Shown here one piece after another: positions 34,778 to 43,887 of a stretch of 64,000 nucleotides of DNA. Source of the stretch: Pseudoruegeria sp039972875 (GTDB lineage Bacteria > Pseudomonadota > Alphaproteobacteria > Rhodobacterales > Rhodobacteraceae); NCBI GenBank assembly GCA_039972875.1, contig JBDWMA010000042.1, positions 434,001-498,000 on the forward strand, read 5' to 3'. Every line of letters begins with the position of its first letter. Position 1 is the first letter of the stretch. A model generated the notes under the pieces. It saw only the letters and a program-made list of their open reading frames with translations, did no database searches and was not told the origin of the DNA. The position numbers were made by a program, and so were the translations under genes.

Positions 34778-35149
34778 GACCTCCTCCCCTAAAAAGTCGC
34801 GTGTTTAAGGTACGCCTGTTCTCCAACTGAGGAGACAGATTATGAAGAGAAGCCATTCAGGACCCGCTGCGCAACGCCGGTCTGTTAAACTGCGGCCATA
34901 ACAGAAAATCGCTACAATCAAAAGCAGGCCTGCGCCATGGCCGGGATCGATTCACATGTATATCGGCGCGTATCCAAGCGACCTACCGAAACTGACAGGC
35001 GGGGCCGGCAGCATGCGTTGTCATCTGAACGTCGGCACTTTGGATATCGTCGTCTGCTTATCCTGCTGAAGCGTGAGGGGTGGCGCGAAAACTGGAAGAA
35101 GCTATTCTGTTCTTGTTTCGGTTGCGCTCCTACCTCTCGACTCATTTAA
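34778..35149 (+). mobile_element. Decayed IS3-family element, remnant 1 (+)
   Basis: Bases from about 34778 (TGACCTCCTCCCCTAA, a plausible left end) hold an orfA-like start at 34842 (MKRSHSG) that soon runs out of frame, and then an orfB N-terminal piece at about 34908-35100. The piece translates with IDSHVYRRVSKRP, ERRHFGYRRLLILLKREG and WRENWKKLF, typical of the N-terminal region of IS3-family transposases. The integrase core and the right part are missing; the frame ends at 35147-35149. The element is inactive. Confidence 0.75.
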
Positions 35150-35960
35150 GCAGCGTTTCGTTCGAAGGCCAAGAGGCCTTTGCTACTGACCTACCCCTGA
35201 GGTTCCCTTTTTCATAACGAGAGCCTGCGAGGCTGGGTTTCACATTTTTCGGTTTCTGTTTGGGCAAGCGCAGCGTGCGCGGAGCCCTAAAATTTTCAAG
35301 CGCTCGGCGACGAATGGGGTCTGACGTTTTGTAATCGTATCGCCGAACCGCTAGCTTCCTGCGGGCATCACCTAAACTGTCAAACCATTCTTCGTTCAAC
35401 AATTCATCCCTCAGGCTGCCTGTTTAAGCTTTCAATCAACGCGGCTTGCTACGTTTTGCCGGAATGGATGTAATGTCACTCGACTTCATTCTCATTTGCC
35501 CATTTCAGGATGGCAAGATTTGTGAACTCCGTCCCAATATCGCTCACAATGCTGGCTAGCTTTCCGTAGACCCGAACAAGCGCATCAAATTCACCGGCGA
35601 CCCGTGTGCCGGAGATGTTGGTGTCAGCCATGAGACATAGGTTCTCGCGACAGCAGTCGCAGAATGCGGAATTTGCGGGAGACGCCAAGCATACACGCTC
35701 AAGGTTGCGAGATATCGTGATCCCGCATCGCCAGATGTGCAGCTTCCCGTCGTTCACTGGATGACGCTATTTCTGTCCCGGAAGATCTTTCACGACAACG
35801 TTGTCTAACATCGTATCAGCCAACAAACGCTTCGGCGTTACATTCCCGTCAGTGACCGCACGCAGTTTCGCGGCATACCAGCTTCTTACTCTTTGATCAT
35901 CCCAATTATCAGGGCATCGCTAAATCGGTTCCTTCGCATTTTTTTGCTCCTTCGAAATGT
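35142..35960 (-). mobile_element. Decayed IS3-family element, remnant 2 (-)
   Basis: Read on the minus strand, orfA begins with ATG at 35939 (MRRNRFSDALIIGMIKE, then a stop), followed by a MLDNVVVKD-like segment, as in IS3-family OrfA. Large parts of orfB are deleted. A core fragment at about 35640-35476 reads MADTNISGTRVAGEFDALV and IVSDIGTEFTNLAIL, and after TGA in place of a Trp codon continues HYIHSGKT, a stop, QAALIESLN. A C-terminal piece around 35402-35300 reads LNEEWFDSLGDARRKLAVRRYDY. At least three stops and deletions make it inactive. It faces remnant 1, and the two leave no intact transposase gene between 34680 and 36150. From about 35960 to 36150 no gene or signal is seen. Confidence 0.82.
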
Positions 35961-36150
35961 TGAGCAAACTCTACATTAAAACGAGGGAGTTTCGGGGAGC
36001 AGATCATATAGCACATCAAAATTACGCCAACTGAAGTATGACGACGGAGAGTATCTGATCATGAGTAAAGTGATATTTCATCACAATACCTGCCCCCCTC
36101 TATGTCACAATTATTTTGGTGGAAGGCATCTGACAAATGGACTTAACCAA

Positions 36151-37611
36151 TTATGGGGAGAGGGATTTAAAATATGCAGCAAGCGTCATGTAGTCGTTTA
36201 AACTCCCACCAACAGAGAGTTGCTTACCTGTTGCAGGGATAGGTGAAACACCAATGTCCAGGAAGTTTTCCGCATCAACTTGGGCATCAAGGTCCGCAAG
36301 AATTTGATCAACTTCCCGCGTCCGAAAAAGATCTTCGTCAGTAATCGGAGAAAAGGATGATGATGTTTGAGGCATCCTTTCATTTCCAAGTAGCATAGGC
36401 CTTAGAAAACTATCTTCTGTTCCAGATCCTTCGGAAGCAAGCATTATTATCGTCTCAACCGTTTGTGGTGCTAGAAAGAAATCCGTTTCTAAGGTTTGAC
36501 GCAAATTGGCTATCGGAGAAACAGATCCATCCCTCGGTGCCAGTGTTTCAGGCATCATATCAAAAGCCATATCAGGAACAATTGAAGTTGGAGAGACTGG
36601 CACAGGGGCATTCAGCGTTTGTAAACTCTCTTCTAATCGAGCGACTCTTTCCGCCAAGGCGCCCTCAACACCAAGTGGGACCGATAAATTGGGGGTCGCA
36701 AAACCATCAAACCCTTCCGGTAAACTGCCGCCCTCAACAGCCTCGTTCGTATCTTGGCCTTCAAGTAAGCTCCGTAATTGGCTCAATTCTGATTTCACTT
36801 CAGCCAGTTCACTATAACCTAAACTTGAAATATTTGGCTGAGGGGAATGTGATACAATATTCGCCGAAGAAGAATAGTTACTCGTTAACACTTGGGGTTG
36901 CGGCATCGGAGACTCCCAACTGGCCGGCTGCGTCATCCCATTCGATGAATCCGCTTTGGAATTAGGTACCGGCCAACCGCGTGGAAGAATTGTGTAATCC
37001 TGACGAGCCGCAACCCATCTTAGATAAGTTGACGCGGCCGAGAAGCCTACAAGCGATACACGTTCAAACTCTTCACCACCTCGACGAACAATTAGTTCAC
37101 CCCCGGCTAACAAAAGCGCTTCGAAACGATTGTCCAGGGGTTGCAGTATCCGTTCTGGCAATTCAATTTCAGTTACACCTTCGGAAATATAGAACTGATC
37201 CCCTGCCGCAATTCCATCAATTTTGAGCTGCAATTGACCACGCGCATTCAAAAATACGTTCAAACCTCCCTTTCGGGCTAAACAATTGAACGTTCGGGGG
37301 CGACAGATTACTTCAAAGACATCCACATCCAAGCGTGGCGCTGGAGAGAACCGAGCATATCCATCTGGATCAAAGCGGAAATATACACCTTCGACCAGAC
37401 CTTCCTGAAATGTCGGCCAACCAAAGCTACCTCGTAGGCTTTGTTGTGCCTCTTGGGCCCCAATTGCAAAGAGCACAGAAGTATCCAAAATGGCATTGTT
37501 TGAGTCGAACTTTTCCTCAGAGAGCGTATTTTGAGGAACAGCAAGGGAAGGCAAAACCACACCGGACGCTGCAATACCCACAAAAAGGGCAGACTGTTTC
37601 AACCAATTCAT
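36151..37611 (-). CDS. Secreted protein of unknown family in the polysaccharide locus
   Basis: A 486-residue protein with a signal peptide (about 1-25). The N-terminal half (about 30-225) is rich in beta-strand-like sequence with short hydrophobic repeats and two Cys in CRPRTFNC that could form a disulfide. The middle (about 225-330) is a low-complexity Ser/Pro/Gln region with a predicted helical part (ELAEVKSELSQLRSLLE). The C-terminal part is acidic. I do not recognise the family. The start codon overlaps the stop of the DUF3131 gene (TAATG), so the two are translated together and probably act together in the periplasm or at the cell surface. Confidence 0.7.
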   Translation of the reverse strand: MNWLKQSALFVGIAASGVVLPSLAVPQNTLSEEKFDSNNAILDTSVLFAIGAQEAQQSLRGSFGWPTFQEGLVEGVYFRFDPDGYARFSPAPRLDVDVFEVICRPRTFNCLARKGGLNVFLNARGQLQLKIDGIAAGDQFYISEGVTEIELPERILQPLDNRFEALLLAGGELIVRRGGEEFERVSLVGFSAASTYLRWVAARQDYTILPRGWPVPNSKADSSNGMTQPASWESPMPQPQVLTSNYSSSANIVSHSPQPNISSLGYSELAEVKSELSQLRSLLEGQDTNEAVEGGSLPEGFDGFATPNLSVPLGVEGALAERVARLEESLQTLNAPVPVSPTSIVPDMAFDMMPETLAPRDGSVSPIANLRQTLETDFFLAPQTVETIIMLASEGSGTEDSFLRPMLLGNERMPQTSSSFSPITDEDLFRTREVDQILADLDAQVDAENFLDIGVSPIPATGKQLSVGGSLNDYMTLAAYFKSLSP

Positions 37612-39296
37612 TAGAAATCCTCCTTAACTTGAACGGAATGTCGCAACGCCGGAAGCCAATCCGCCTCGCGTGGTGGGTCAGGGTATTGACGACGTTCTCG
37701 GATGTCTTGGTCACGGAATGCCGTATACCAAACCTCTGTATCGCCAGTGTATGGGGTTAAGAGTGGCCCCTGAACTTTGTGTAATAATGATGCGAGGATG
37801 ATGCCGTTGTTATTGGCCGTGAATATTTCAATCTTGCCTTGGCCACGTTCATACAGCCCCTCATACATTCCATTCTCAGGATCATAGAGTTCAATAATAG
37901 CTTCGAACAATTCATCCGTATATTCTGTGTCCCACAGCGCCCAGAGCCCCATAGCAGCCTTAGACGCAATGGCCGCATGGTCAGGCGAGAAATCCCCGCG
38001 CGGCGTTACCGTGTTCCAAGGGTACCCATCCGAGAAAATAGTGTCATAAGTAAAATATGGAGGCCCTTTAACATTATGCTCCGAACGGGCGGTCATAAAC
38101 CCGGTTTGACGCCAACGGTTTTCTTGAACTTGATAAATCCGATCTGCAAATTCTGCTCGCCAGCCATCAGAATGCAAGCCTTCCGGAGAACTATCATCAT
38201 GTGGTAAATCGAATCCAAGCTCCAACCCATCTTGTAAGTAAGACTCTGTCACAACATAGTTTTGTGAATGAAAGATCCGAGGATCCCGTCCGTCATAGGG
38301 AACCTGAACACCAAAGATAGACGCAGTTAAGAACGGTTCCGCACGATGGGCTAGAACTGGACGGAACCCCCACAAGGCAAATCCTTTTGCTGCGTATTCC
38401 TCGTATCCGAGGCGCCCCTCTTGTGCGTATACAGTTTCTCCGGTTTCCTTATCGACATATGCACCGACGAGCAGGCCTTCACTATCAATTGCATTCTGAA
38501 AGTCCCACTTTAGAAGCACAGAATCGATGGTGTTTCCCAAATAAGGATAGCGATTTTTCAGAATTCGCATCCAAACTAAAAATCGACCTATATCCAACGC
38601 AGAAAAACCAATCTCCCCTGGCTTATTCGTGTAATCCACCTGTTCGCCTGTTTTCGTATGGTACACTTTGTTCGGTAACTCTCCACGGAACAGCTTCAAT
38701 CCTTTGATCGTTGTTAAAAGGCGAAAAATTCGATCATCAAACATGGGTTTTTCAATGATGCAAAGCTCATAAGCAGCAACCAGACCACTCATATAAGATG
38801 CGGTATCCCAAAGCGTGGTTGACGGAAAGTTTCCAACGCTATTGGCCAGCCCCGTTGTTTCTTGGGTAAATTTTTCGAAATAATGCCAAGCAACCCGCGC
38901 CGCCCTCATCTCTCGTTCAGTCAGAAAACCACGGCGCGGCTCAAATTTGCGCACATATTCATTTCTTCGGGTGTATCCTTGTTTCAACTTTTGACCACTG
39001 GATAGGCGTTGAAAATACGCATCATCTAGTTCGCACATCCTCGGCACCGCTTGTCGTTTTGGTTCATTTCGAACAAGGCTGGTTGTCGCAACGGGCACAT
39101 TGCCACGCATTAAAGCTGGGATTTCATCTAGATCTCCACCCGCGATAATCGGAATGACCTCTTCCTCTTGATATAGAAACAATGCACGTGCTCGGTGTCC
39201 AATAAAGAAGGCCATCAAGACAAGAAGCGATGAGGCCAGGAATAAAACGAACAAGCCGTATCCAACTGTTTTTTTTGAATTTCCCTGTCCAGACAT
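37611..39296 (-). CDS. DUF3131-domain membrane-anchored protein, paralogue 2
   Basis: The ATG at 39296 (after AAGGGG) gives 561 residues; an upstream TTG would add eight. An N-terminal membrane anchor (about 10-35) is followed by a linker of about 100 residues and a DUF3131 domain (about 130-540). It shares clear blocks with the copy at 33342-34679: STTLWDTASY, GELPNKVYHTKT, IGFSALDIGR and EGRLGYEEYAAK. The two are therefore paralogues within one locus, here with an added N-terminal linker and C-terminal tail. The DUF3131 fold is thought to act on or bind glycans; catalytic residues are not established. The secreted protein gene follows with a 1-base overlap. Confidence 0.78.
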   Translation of the reverse strand: MSGQGNSKKTVGYGLFVLFLASSLLVLMAFFIGHRARALFLYQEEEVIPIIAGGDLDEIPALMRGNVPVATTSLVRNEPKRQAVPRMCELDDAYFQRLSSGQKLKQGYTRRNEYVRKFEPRRGFLTEREMRAARVAWHYFEKFTQETTGLANSVGNFPSTTLWDTASYMSGLVAAYELCIIEKPMFDDRIFRLLTTIKGLKLFRGELPNKVYHTKTGEQVDYTNKPGEIGFSALDIGRFLVWMRILKNRYPYLGNTIDSVLLKWDFQNAIDSEGLLVGAYVDKETGETVYAQEGRLGYEEYAAKGFALWGFRPVLAHRAEPFLTASIFGVQVPYDGRDPRIFHSQNYVVTESYLQDGLELGFDLPHDDSSPEGLHSDGWRAEFADRIYQVQENRWRQTGFMTARSEHNVKGPPYFTYDTIFSDGYPWNTVTPRGDFSPDHAAIASKAAMGLWALWDTEYTDELFEAIIELYDPENGMYEGLYERGQGKIEIFTANNNGIILASLLHKVQGPLLTPYTGDTEVWYTAFRDQDIRERRQYPDPPREADWLPALRHSVQVKEDF

Positions 39297-39495
39297 CAGT
39301 ATTCGCCCCTTGTTTTTCAAAAATGTTCTCCATAGGGCCTACCGCAAACATCCTTAACACAGAGATAACCCGCGCAAGGATTCAGCTAAGATTTTATTTA
39401 AAAATGAACTGTCGGCCTTATTGGATAATACAACAAAAAATTTACTCTTTCCTTCTATCGATACTTCAACGCCGAGATTGATTGGAGCATCCCGA

Positions 39496-41472
39496 ATGAG
39501 TGAAACCATCGCATCAAAAGTCACCCCTACCGTTGACATCCTTGCGGCAGAGGCTCTTGCTTCGTCCCATTCTCCGATTGTGATGGCGGATCGATCCACC
39601 CCACGATGGATGAGTGCCGTTTCATTTATCTTTTCCGCCACGGCAGGAATTTGCTGGATTGCAATAGCAATACTATCAATGTTTTTTCAAGAACTCGTAG
39701 CGGAACAAGGCAACCTGTATATGTCTACGATATTAGCCTTGCTGGGAGTTGCTCCGCTGCTGGGACTTCTTATTGTAGATATCGCCCAATCATCTGTTCT
39801 TGCAGGATACAGATACGCCAGATCGTTAAGCGAAACCCGTGCAAGAGGCATCCTTGCCTTCATAGTTATGGTGGCATTGGCAACCCTTCATCCTTTGCTT
39901 TTGCTCCCTACAACTGCGGCACTCTTGGTCGGTCTCGCGATTTTCACAGCGTATAGAAAGCTAAAACGCCCCGAACCTGCTTGGGACTTTTCACCGAAGG
40001 AGGCAGCCTCGATTCTAGCGGGTCGAGACCAAGTTGGTTTTGACCTTGCAAACAAAGAATTTGTAACAAATTCGAATGGCGCAGCCGCAAAAATAATCGC
40101 CAGCGGAACCGCAGCGGTCCTATCACTTGCATGTTCAACTTGGTTGGCAGCACAGCAAGTCCTTTCTTCTGCGGCCACCCTTGCAATCGTCTTAATGTCG
40201 ATTTGGGCGGTGAGCGCTGCGTTTCAATTTTTTCTGGATCGAAACAGTCGTTCCCTGGCTGAAGCTCAGGCAAAAAACGCTGTACATTTACTTGAACGTC
40301 CAGAAGAGGAAAACGAAAGTGCCGGTCCAAGAGGGCTTTCGGTCTACCGTCTTACGGTCGAGAACGAGACAGCCGAGGCATTGCTAAAAAATGTTACTTT
40401 AAGCGTACCACCCGGAAACATAACCGGCTTAATCGGCGGAACTGCTGCCGGTAAATCTTTGTTGCTAAAATGTCTTAGCGCGCCATTCGACCTACGAGAG
40501 TTAACCATAGAAGGAAATGTTACGTTCAACGAAACCGACCTTTGGACGCGCAGTCGATTAGAAGCGAATGTGCCATCCGTGTACCTTCCAGCATCTCCTC
40601 TATTGTTAGAAGCATCCGGGTTGGATAACTTGACCTGCTATTATTCCAAAGATGTTAACGCCAGAGCACAGCGTGTCCTAGAACAAATGGTCTACTCGTC
40701 GGATGCGGCAGATCGAATTATAAATTCAACCGATGCACGAAAGCTTGCAACGGCCGAGAAAAAAGCGTTGGGTTTCGCCCGGGCATTCCTACTTAACCCT
40801 GGGCTATATCTTATGGATCGTCCCGAAGATGGCGCCCCAAATGGATTGGTTGCCGCGTTGGCAGAACGGATGCGTACAGAACGTCGAGCAGGCCGCAGTT
40901 TTGTCATAGCGACAGACAACAGAGCGCTCCTGGATCTATGTGACCAAATCGTAGTGATGGAAGCCGGGCGCATAATTGACGTGGGTCCTGCTGCGGAAAT
41001 TCGGGATCGAATGTCAGAAGGTTGGTCTAGATTCTCAACAGAATGTTCGTTGGATTCCGAGGATGCGCTTCACCTATGGTTACGCTCTCATTTCCGGAGG
41101 AAAGGAGACGAAGCTAATCGTCGCAAAGTATGCATCGTTGCAAGTGAGCTGCTGGCGCTGTGTGCAAGCCATCTGGAAGGAAGTACACCCGAAAAAATAC
41201 AATTTGATTTCAAGCATTTTAAAGGATTTTGCCAACTGGAAATCAAAGATAAGGCCCCCGCGATCAGCAACGCACAACTGGTCAACGCCCAAACTGCACT
41301 GGAAGCCACCGGCGATAAACTTAACAGAGACCCGTTGTGCGAAATACTGCGTCACAGCCTGAATTTTGATCAACGTATCGGAAATATTGGACGTACTATT
41401 TCGGTGCAGATTCAAACCTACGATCCTAGGTTGGCTGCACAATCCGCCAAAAGCTCAAAGCCAGCAGGATAG
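39496..41472 (+). CDS. ABC-exporter-like protein with degenerate ATPase and extra C-terminal domain
   Basis: The ATG at 39496 (GGAG 8 bases upstream) gives 658 residues. Six membrane spans lie at about 40-250. An ABC nucleotide-binding domain (about 280-505) keeps Walker A (G314-G-T-A-A-G-K-S321), but the Q-loop Gln is Ala (LPASP), the LSGGQ signature reads LATAE (417-421), the Walker B Glu is Arg (LYLMD441-R442), and the H-loop His is Asp474. It should bind ATP but hardly hydrolyse it. The last 130 residues have SELLALCASH (E551, H559) followed by DKAP, faintly like the N-box and G1 box of RsbW-type anti-sigma kinases. A HlyD-like adaptor gene follows after 12 bases, so the pair is laid out like a type I secretion system. 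Confidence 0.72.
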   Translation: MSETIASKVTPTVDILAAEALASSHSPIVMADRSTPRWMSAVSFIFSATAGICWIAIAILSMFFQELVAEQGNLYMSTILALLGVAPLLGLLIVDIAQSSVLAGYRYARSLSETRARGILAFIVMVALATLHPLLLLPTTAALLVGLAIFTAYRKLKRPEPAWDFSPKEAASILAGRDQVGFDLANKEFVTNSNGAAAKIIASGTAAVLSLACSTWLAAQQVLSSAATLAIVLMSIWAVSAAFQFFLDRNSRSLAEAQAKNAVHLLERPEEENESAGPRGLSVYRLTVENETAEALLKNVTLSVPPGNITGLIGGTAAGKSLLLKCLSAPFDLRELTIEGNVTFNETDLWTRSRLEANVPSVYLPASPLLLEASGLDNLTCYYSKDVNARAQRVLEQMVYSSDAADRIINSTDARKLATAEKKALGFARAFLLNPGLYLMDRPEDGAPNGLVAALAERMRTERRAGRSFVIATDNRALLDLCDQIVVMEAGRIIDVGPAAEIRDRMSEGWSRFSTECSLDSEDALHLWLRSHFRRKGDEANRRKVCIVASELLALCASHLEGSTPEKIQFDFKHFKGFCQLEIKDKAPAISNAQLVNAQTALEATGDKLNRDPLCEILRHSLNFDQRIGNIGRTISVQIQTYDPRLAAQSAKSSKPAG

Positions 41473-41484
41473 GAGCTGATTGCC

Positions 41485-42765
41485 ATGCCACGAACTCCTC
41501 TGGGAATAACCCGAATTTTTCTATGTTTAATAACGCCGGTATTAACACTGGGCACTCTGGTAATTGCGATAAATTTGGCAAGCGCAGTTCCTGTCACCCC
41601 TGTCGGACAATACACAGGTCAATTGTCCCCATCCGATGCCTCGGTACCGATGATATTGCCCGCCCGCGCGCAAATCAAAACATTGTTGATCAAAGAAGGC
41701 GATAAGATTGAGAAAGGTCAAACTGTTGCATTGTTGGATTCTGAGGGCGCTGAAAATGTGATGACTGATCTAGAAGACGAAATGGAAGCACAGAGGTTGC
41801 TAAGAGATTGTTATCTCCGAGTTTCCACCGAGAACCCCGAAATAACTGCTAACTCAGTAACGCGTTTCGGTTCATCCTATATGTCCAAAATATCAGAGAG
41901 GCACTGCGAAGAGGCCAAATCGGAATTTCGTAAAGTGACGAGGGTTTATCAAGAAAAAAAGGCCCTAATTGAACAAAGGCTTAAATATAGCAATGATCAA
42001 AAAGCGCTGCTGCTGAGCATGGCCCGCGATCAATCACGCGCCACTGAGGAACTTGAAGCCATCGCATCTCGGGTCATAGAGATTGGATTAAAAACTGTTT
42101 CCTATGAAGAAGCAATTTCCGCGTTACGCATTGATCACGAAGAGGACCTTGGGCGGTATCGTCTCGAAAAAATGTCTCGGGTTTCGGAATTAACAGAGAC
42201 AATCAGGCGCCTTCAATACCACATCACAATTATGCAAAAAATCATTGTCGCCCCCAGACTATATGCCCCCAAAGATGGAGTTGCAGCATCTGTTCGGTTT
42301 TTTCGGCCGGAAACAAAACCCGTTGACGAAGAAATTACAGTGTTTCAAATTGACTCAAACAAACCAAAAACGTTTAACGCAAGCTTTGTCTTAAAAGAGA
42401 GCGATGCCCGTAAAAACCTCGTAGGAAGTGAAGTTCAAATGACCCCATTGGGGGTGTCCCCTGGTCGATTACCTCTTCGAGGAAAAGTGATCGGCTATGC
42501 TCCCATTCCAGATCAGGATATCGAACAAAATTCGGACCCAATGGTCCGCGCGATCGTAGACTTGTCACCCGATAGTTCCGCGAGACTTAAAGAAAAATCC
42601 AGTGGAATTGCCTTGCACGATACCAAAACGGCAACATCACTTGTGGTGCAACAATCACCAACTCCACTCGGGGAAATTTTGATTTCTAGGACAATACATA
42701 AGGAAAAATATCAACCCTTGCTGGAAATCGGGCAATCTATTGGATCGATATCGGGTCTTTTCTAA
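41485..42765 (+). CDS. HlyD-family periplasmic adaptor (membrane fusion) protein
   Basis: A 426-residue protein with an N-terminal membrane anchor (about 10-33), a biotinyl-lipoyl-like half motif (LPARAQIKTLLIKEGDKIEKGQTVALLDSE, about 57-88), a long helical hairpin (about 90-250), the second lipoyl half (LYAPKDGVAASV), and a beta-barrel domain (about 280-426). This is the layout of HlyD/EmrA adaptors that link an inner-membrane ABC exporter to an outer-membrane channel. Its partner is the degenerate ABC protein upstream. No TolC-like gene is within the locus. Two Cys (RDCYL and RHCEEA) lie in the hairpin region. Confidence 0.82.
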   Translation: MPRTPLGITRIFLCLITPVLTLGTLVIAINLASAVPVTPVGQYTGQLSPSDASVPMILPARAQIKTLLIKEGDKIEKGQTVALLDSEGAENVMTDLEDEMEAQRLLRDCYLRVSTENPEITANSVTRFGSSYMSKISERHCEEAKSEFRKVTRVYQEKKALIEQRLKYSNDQKALLLSMARDQSRATEELEAIASRVIEIGLKTVSYEEAISALRIDHEEDLGRYRLEKMSRVSELTETIRRLQYHITIMQKIIVAPRLYAPKDGVAASVRFFRPETKPVDEEITVFQIDSNKPKTFNASFVLKESDARKNLVGSEVQMTPLGVSPGRLPLRGKVIGYAPIPDQDIEQNSDPMVRAIVDLSPDSSARLKEKSSGIALHDTKTATSLVVQQSPTPLGEILISRTIHKEKYQPLLEIGQSIGSISGLF

Positions 42766-43055
42766 CGATGGCGCGTCGATGGAATCTCTTATTTCAGATT
42801 TTCACCAGTTCTCAGATTCATATAGACAACCAAATCTGATAAGCCGCTCAACGAGATTTGGCCGTCCGTGGAGAGATCGGATCACTGCGTTCAGGATCGC
42901 CATATTTATCCGCTTCACAAATGCCTATAAGGTTCAATTTTGCTTCACACCTAAAACAGAGTGAAATTTCAAACTGTCACTTGCGTTATTTTGGGGCAAA
43001 ATTACAAGGGGCACCGCATAGGCTGGCGTTTAAAGCATTGTACCAGAAGATCTGG

Positions 43056-43850
43056 CTAATGCCTTTGCAAAGGTTTGCCGATGACAGATCGGTCACCCAT
43101 GAGGAATAACCTGACATCGTTGAAGTCGAACACCAAACTAATTGCCACAATTGGGATCAGTACCAAAGTGTATGGTGTAAATTCTGAAATGAGCAGCAAC
43201 CAAGCCAGTAGTGGCGTCCATGGTACAATATGTGCCAAAGCCAATATGCGGCGCAGCCCACCATCGTATCCAATTTGCCCGACCAGAAGGGGGCCCGTTG
43301 CAATATAACTGATTAAGGTGACCTCTGCGATCCTTCCCGGTAAAAATGCAAATGCGACCAGAAAAACGCCATTTAGCAGAACCAGCCATATTTTTACCCA
43401 CGTTGGCAAAGCCACCCACGAGGATATACATGCTTTAAAGTGATCTTTTCTGTTGTTCCCATGCAGCGTTCGTCCAAAAATCCAGAGCTGTGCAACACCT
43501 AGCCCAGCCACAATGCAGGCGACAAGGATAGCCGCAAAGATTCCCCAAGCGCTTGTAATCCAAAGGTTTGTTGCAATCAGCGCGAGACTTGCTAACCACC
43601 AACCAAAATCCCCGAGCGAGAACCAAATTACGTCCCCGCCACGGATGTCTGTTCGATTGGAAGCAAGGATCAGATGGGTGGCATTCACCAACAATGCAAC
43701 GCCAAGGGTAGACATAACCACTGAGGGCGCCTGCCCGAGAAAGCTCGCGGCCTCATGAGGAAAAGAAAGAAAAAGGAGCCCAAATATCACGCAACTGCTC
43801 GCATTCAAACGCATAACAAATTTAAGGGTATCCAAAATACGGCTCCACAT
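43056..43850 (-). CDS. Integral membrane protein of unknown function, MarR-associated
   Basis: A 264-residue protein with about seven hydrophobic spans and short loops (for example LNASSCVIFGLLFLSFPHEAA, WWLASLALIATNLWITSAWG and ISYIATGPLLVGQIG). No family is recognised. The start codon (43848-43850) lies next to the palindrome at 43850-43868, and the MarR gene is divergent, so repression by that regulator is likely. It may handle a small toxic or lipophilic compound sensed by the regulator (inference). The 290 bases between this gene and the upstream HlyD gene hold no gene that I can support. Confidence 0.65.
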   Translation of the reverse strand: MWSRILDTLKFVMRLNASSCVIFGLLFLSFPHEAASFLGQAPSVVMSTLGVALLVNATHLILASNRTDIRGGDVIWFSLGDFGWWLASLALIATNLWITSAWGIFAAILVACIVAGLGVAQLWIFGRTLHGNNRKDHFKACISSWVALPTWVKIWLVLLNGVFLVAFAFLPGRIAEVTLISYIATGPLLVGQIGYDGGLRRILALAHIVPWTPLLAWLLLISEFTPYTLVLIPIVAISLVFDFNDVRLFLMGDRSVIGKPLQRH

Positions 43851-43868
43851 TGTAAATTAAGTTTACAA
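43850..43868. promoter_or_regulatory. Palindromic operator candidate for the MarR regulator
   Basis: TTGTAAA (43850-43856) and TTTACAA (43862-43868) form a perfect 7-bp inverted repeat with a TTAAG spacer in the 37-bp divergent region. It overlaps the edge of the membrane-protein start codon and lies about 20 bases before the MarR start. The size and position fit a MarR dimer site controlling both genes. Confidence 0.7.
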
Positions 43869-43887
43869 ATAACCAGCGAGAGGCAAC

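Noticed and set aside
39354..39641. 95-codon minus-strand frame over the ABC-like gene start
   Set aside because: It is antisense to the well-supported start of the ABC-like protein and shows no domain or coupling to neighbours.
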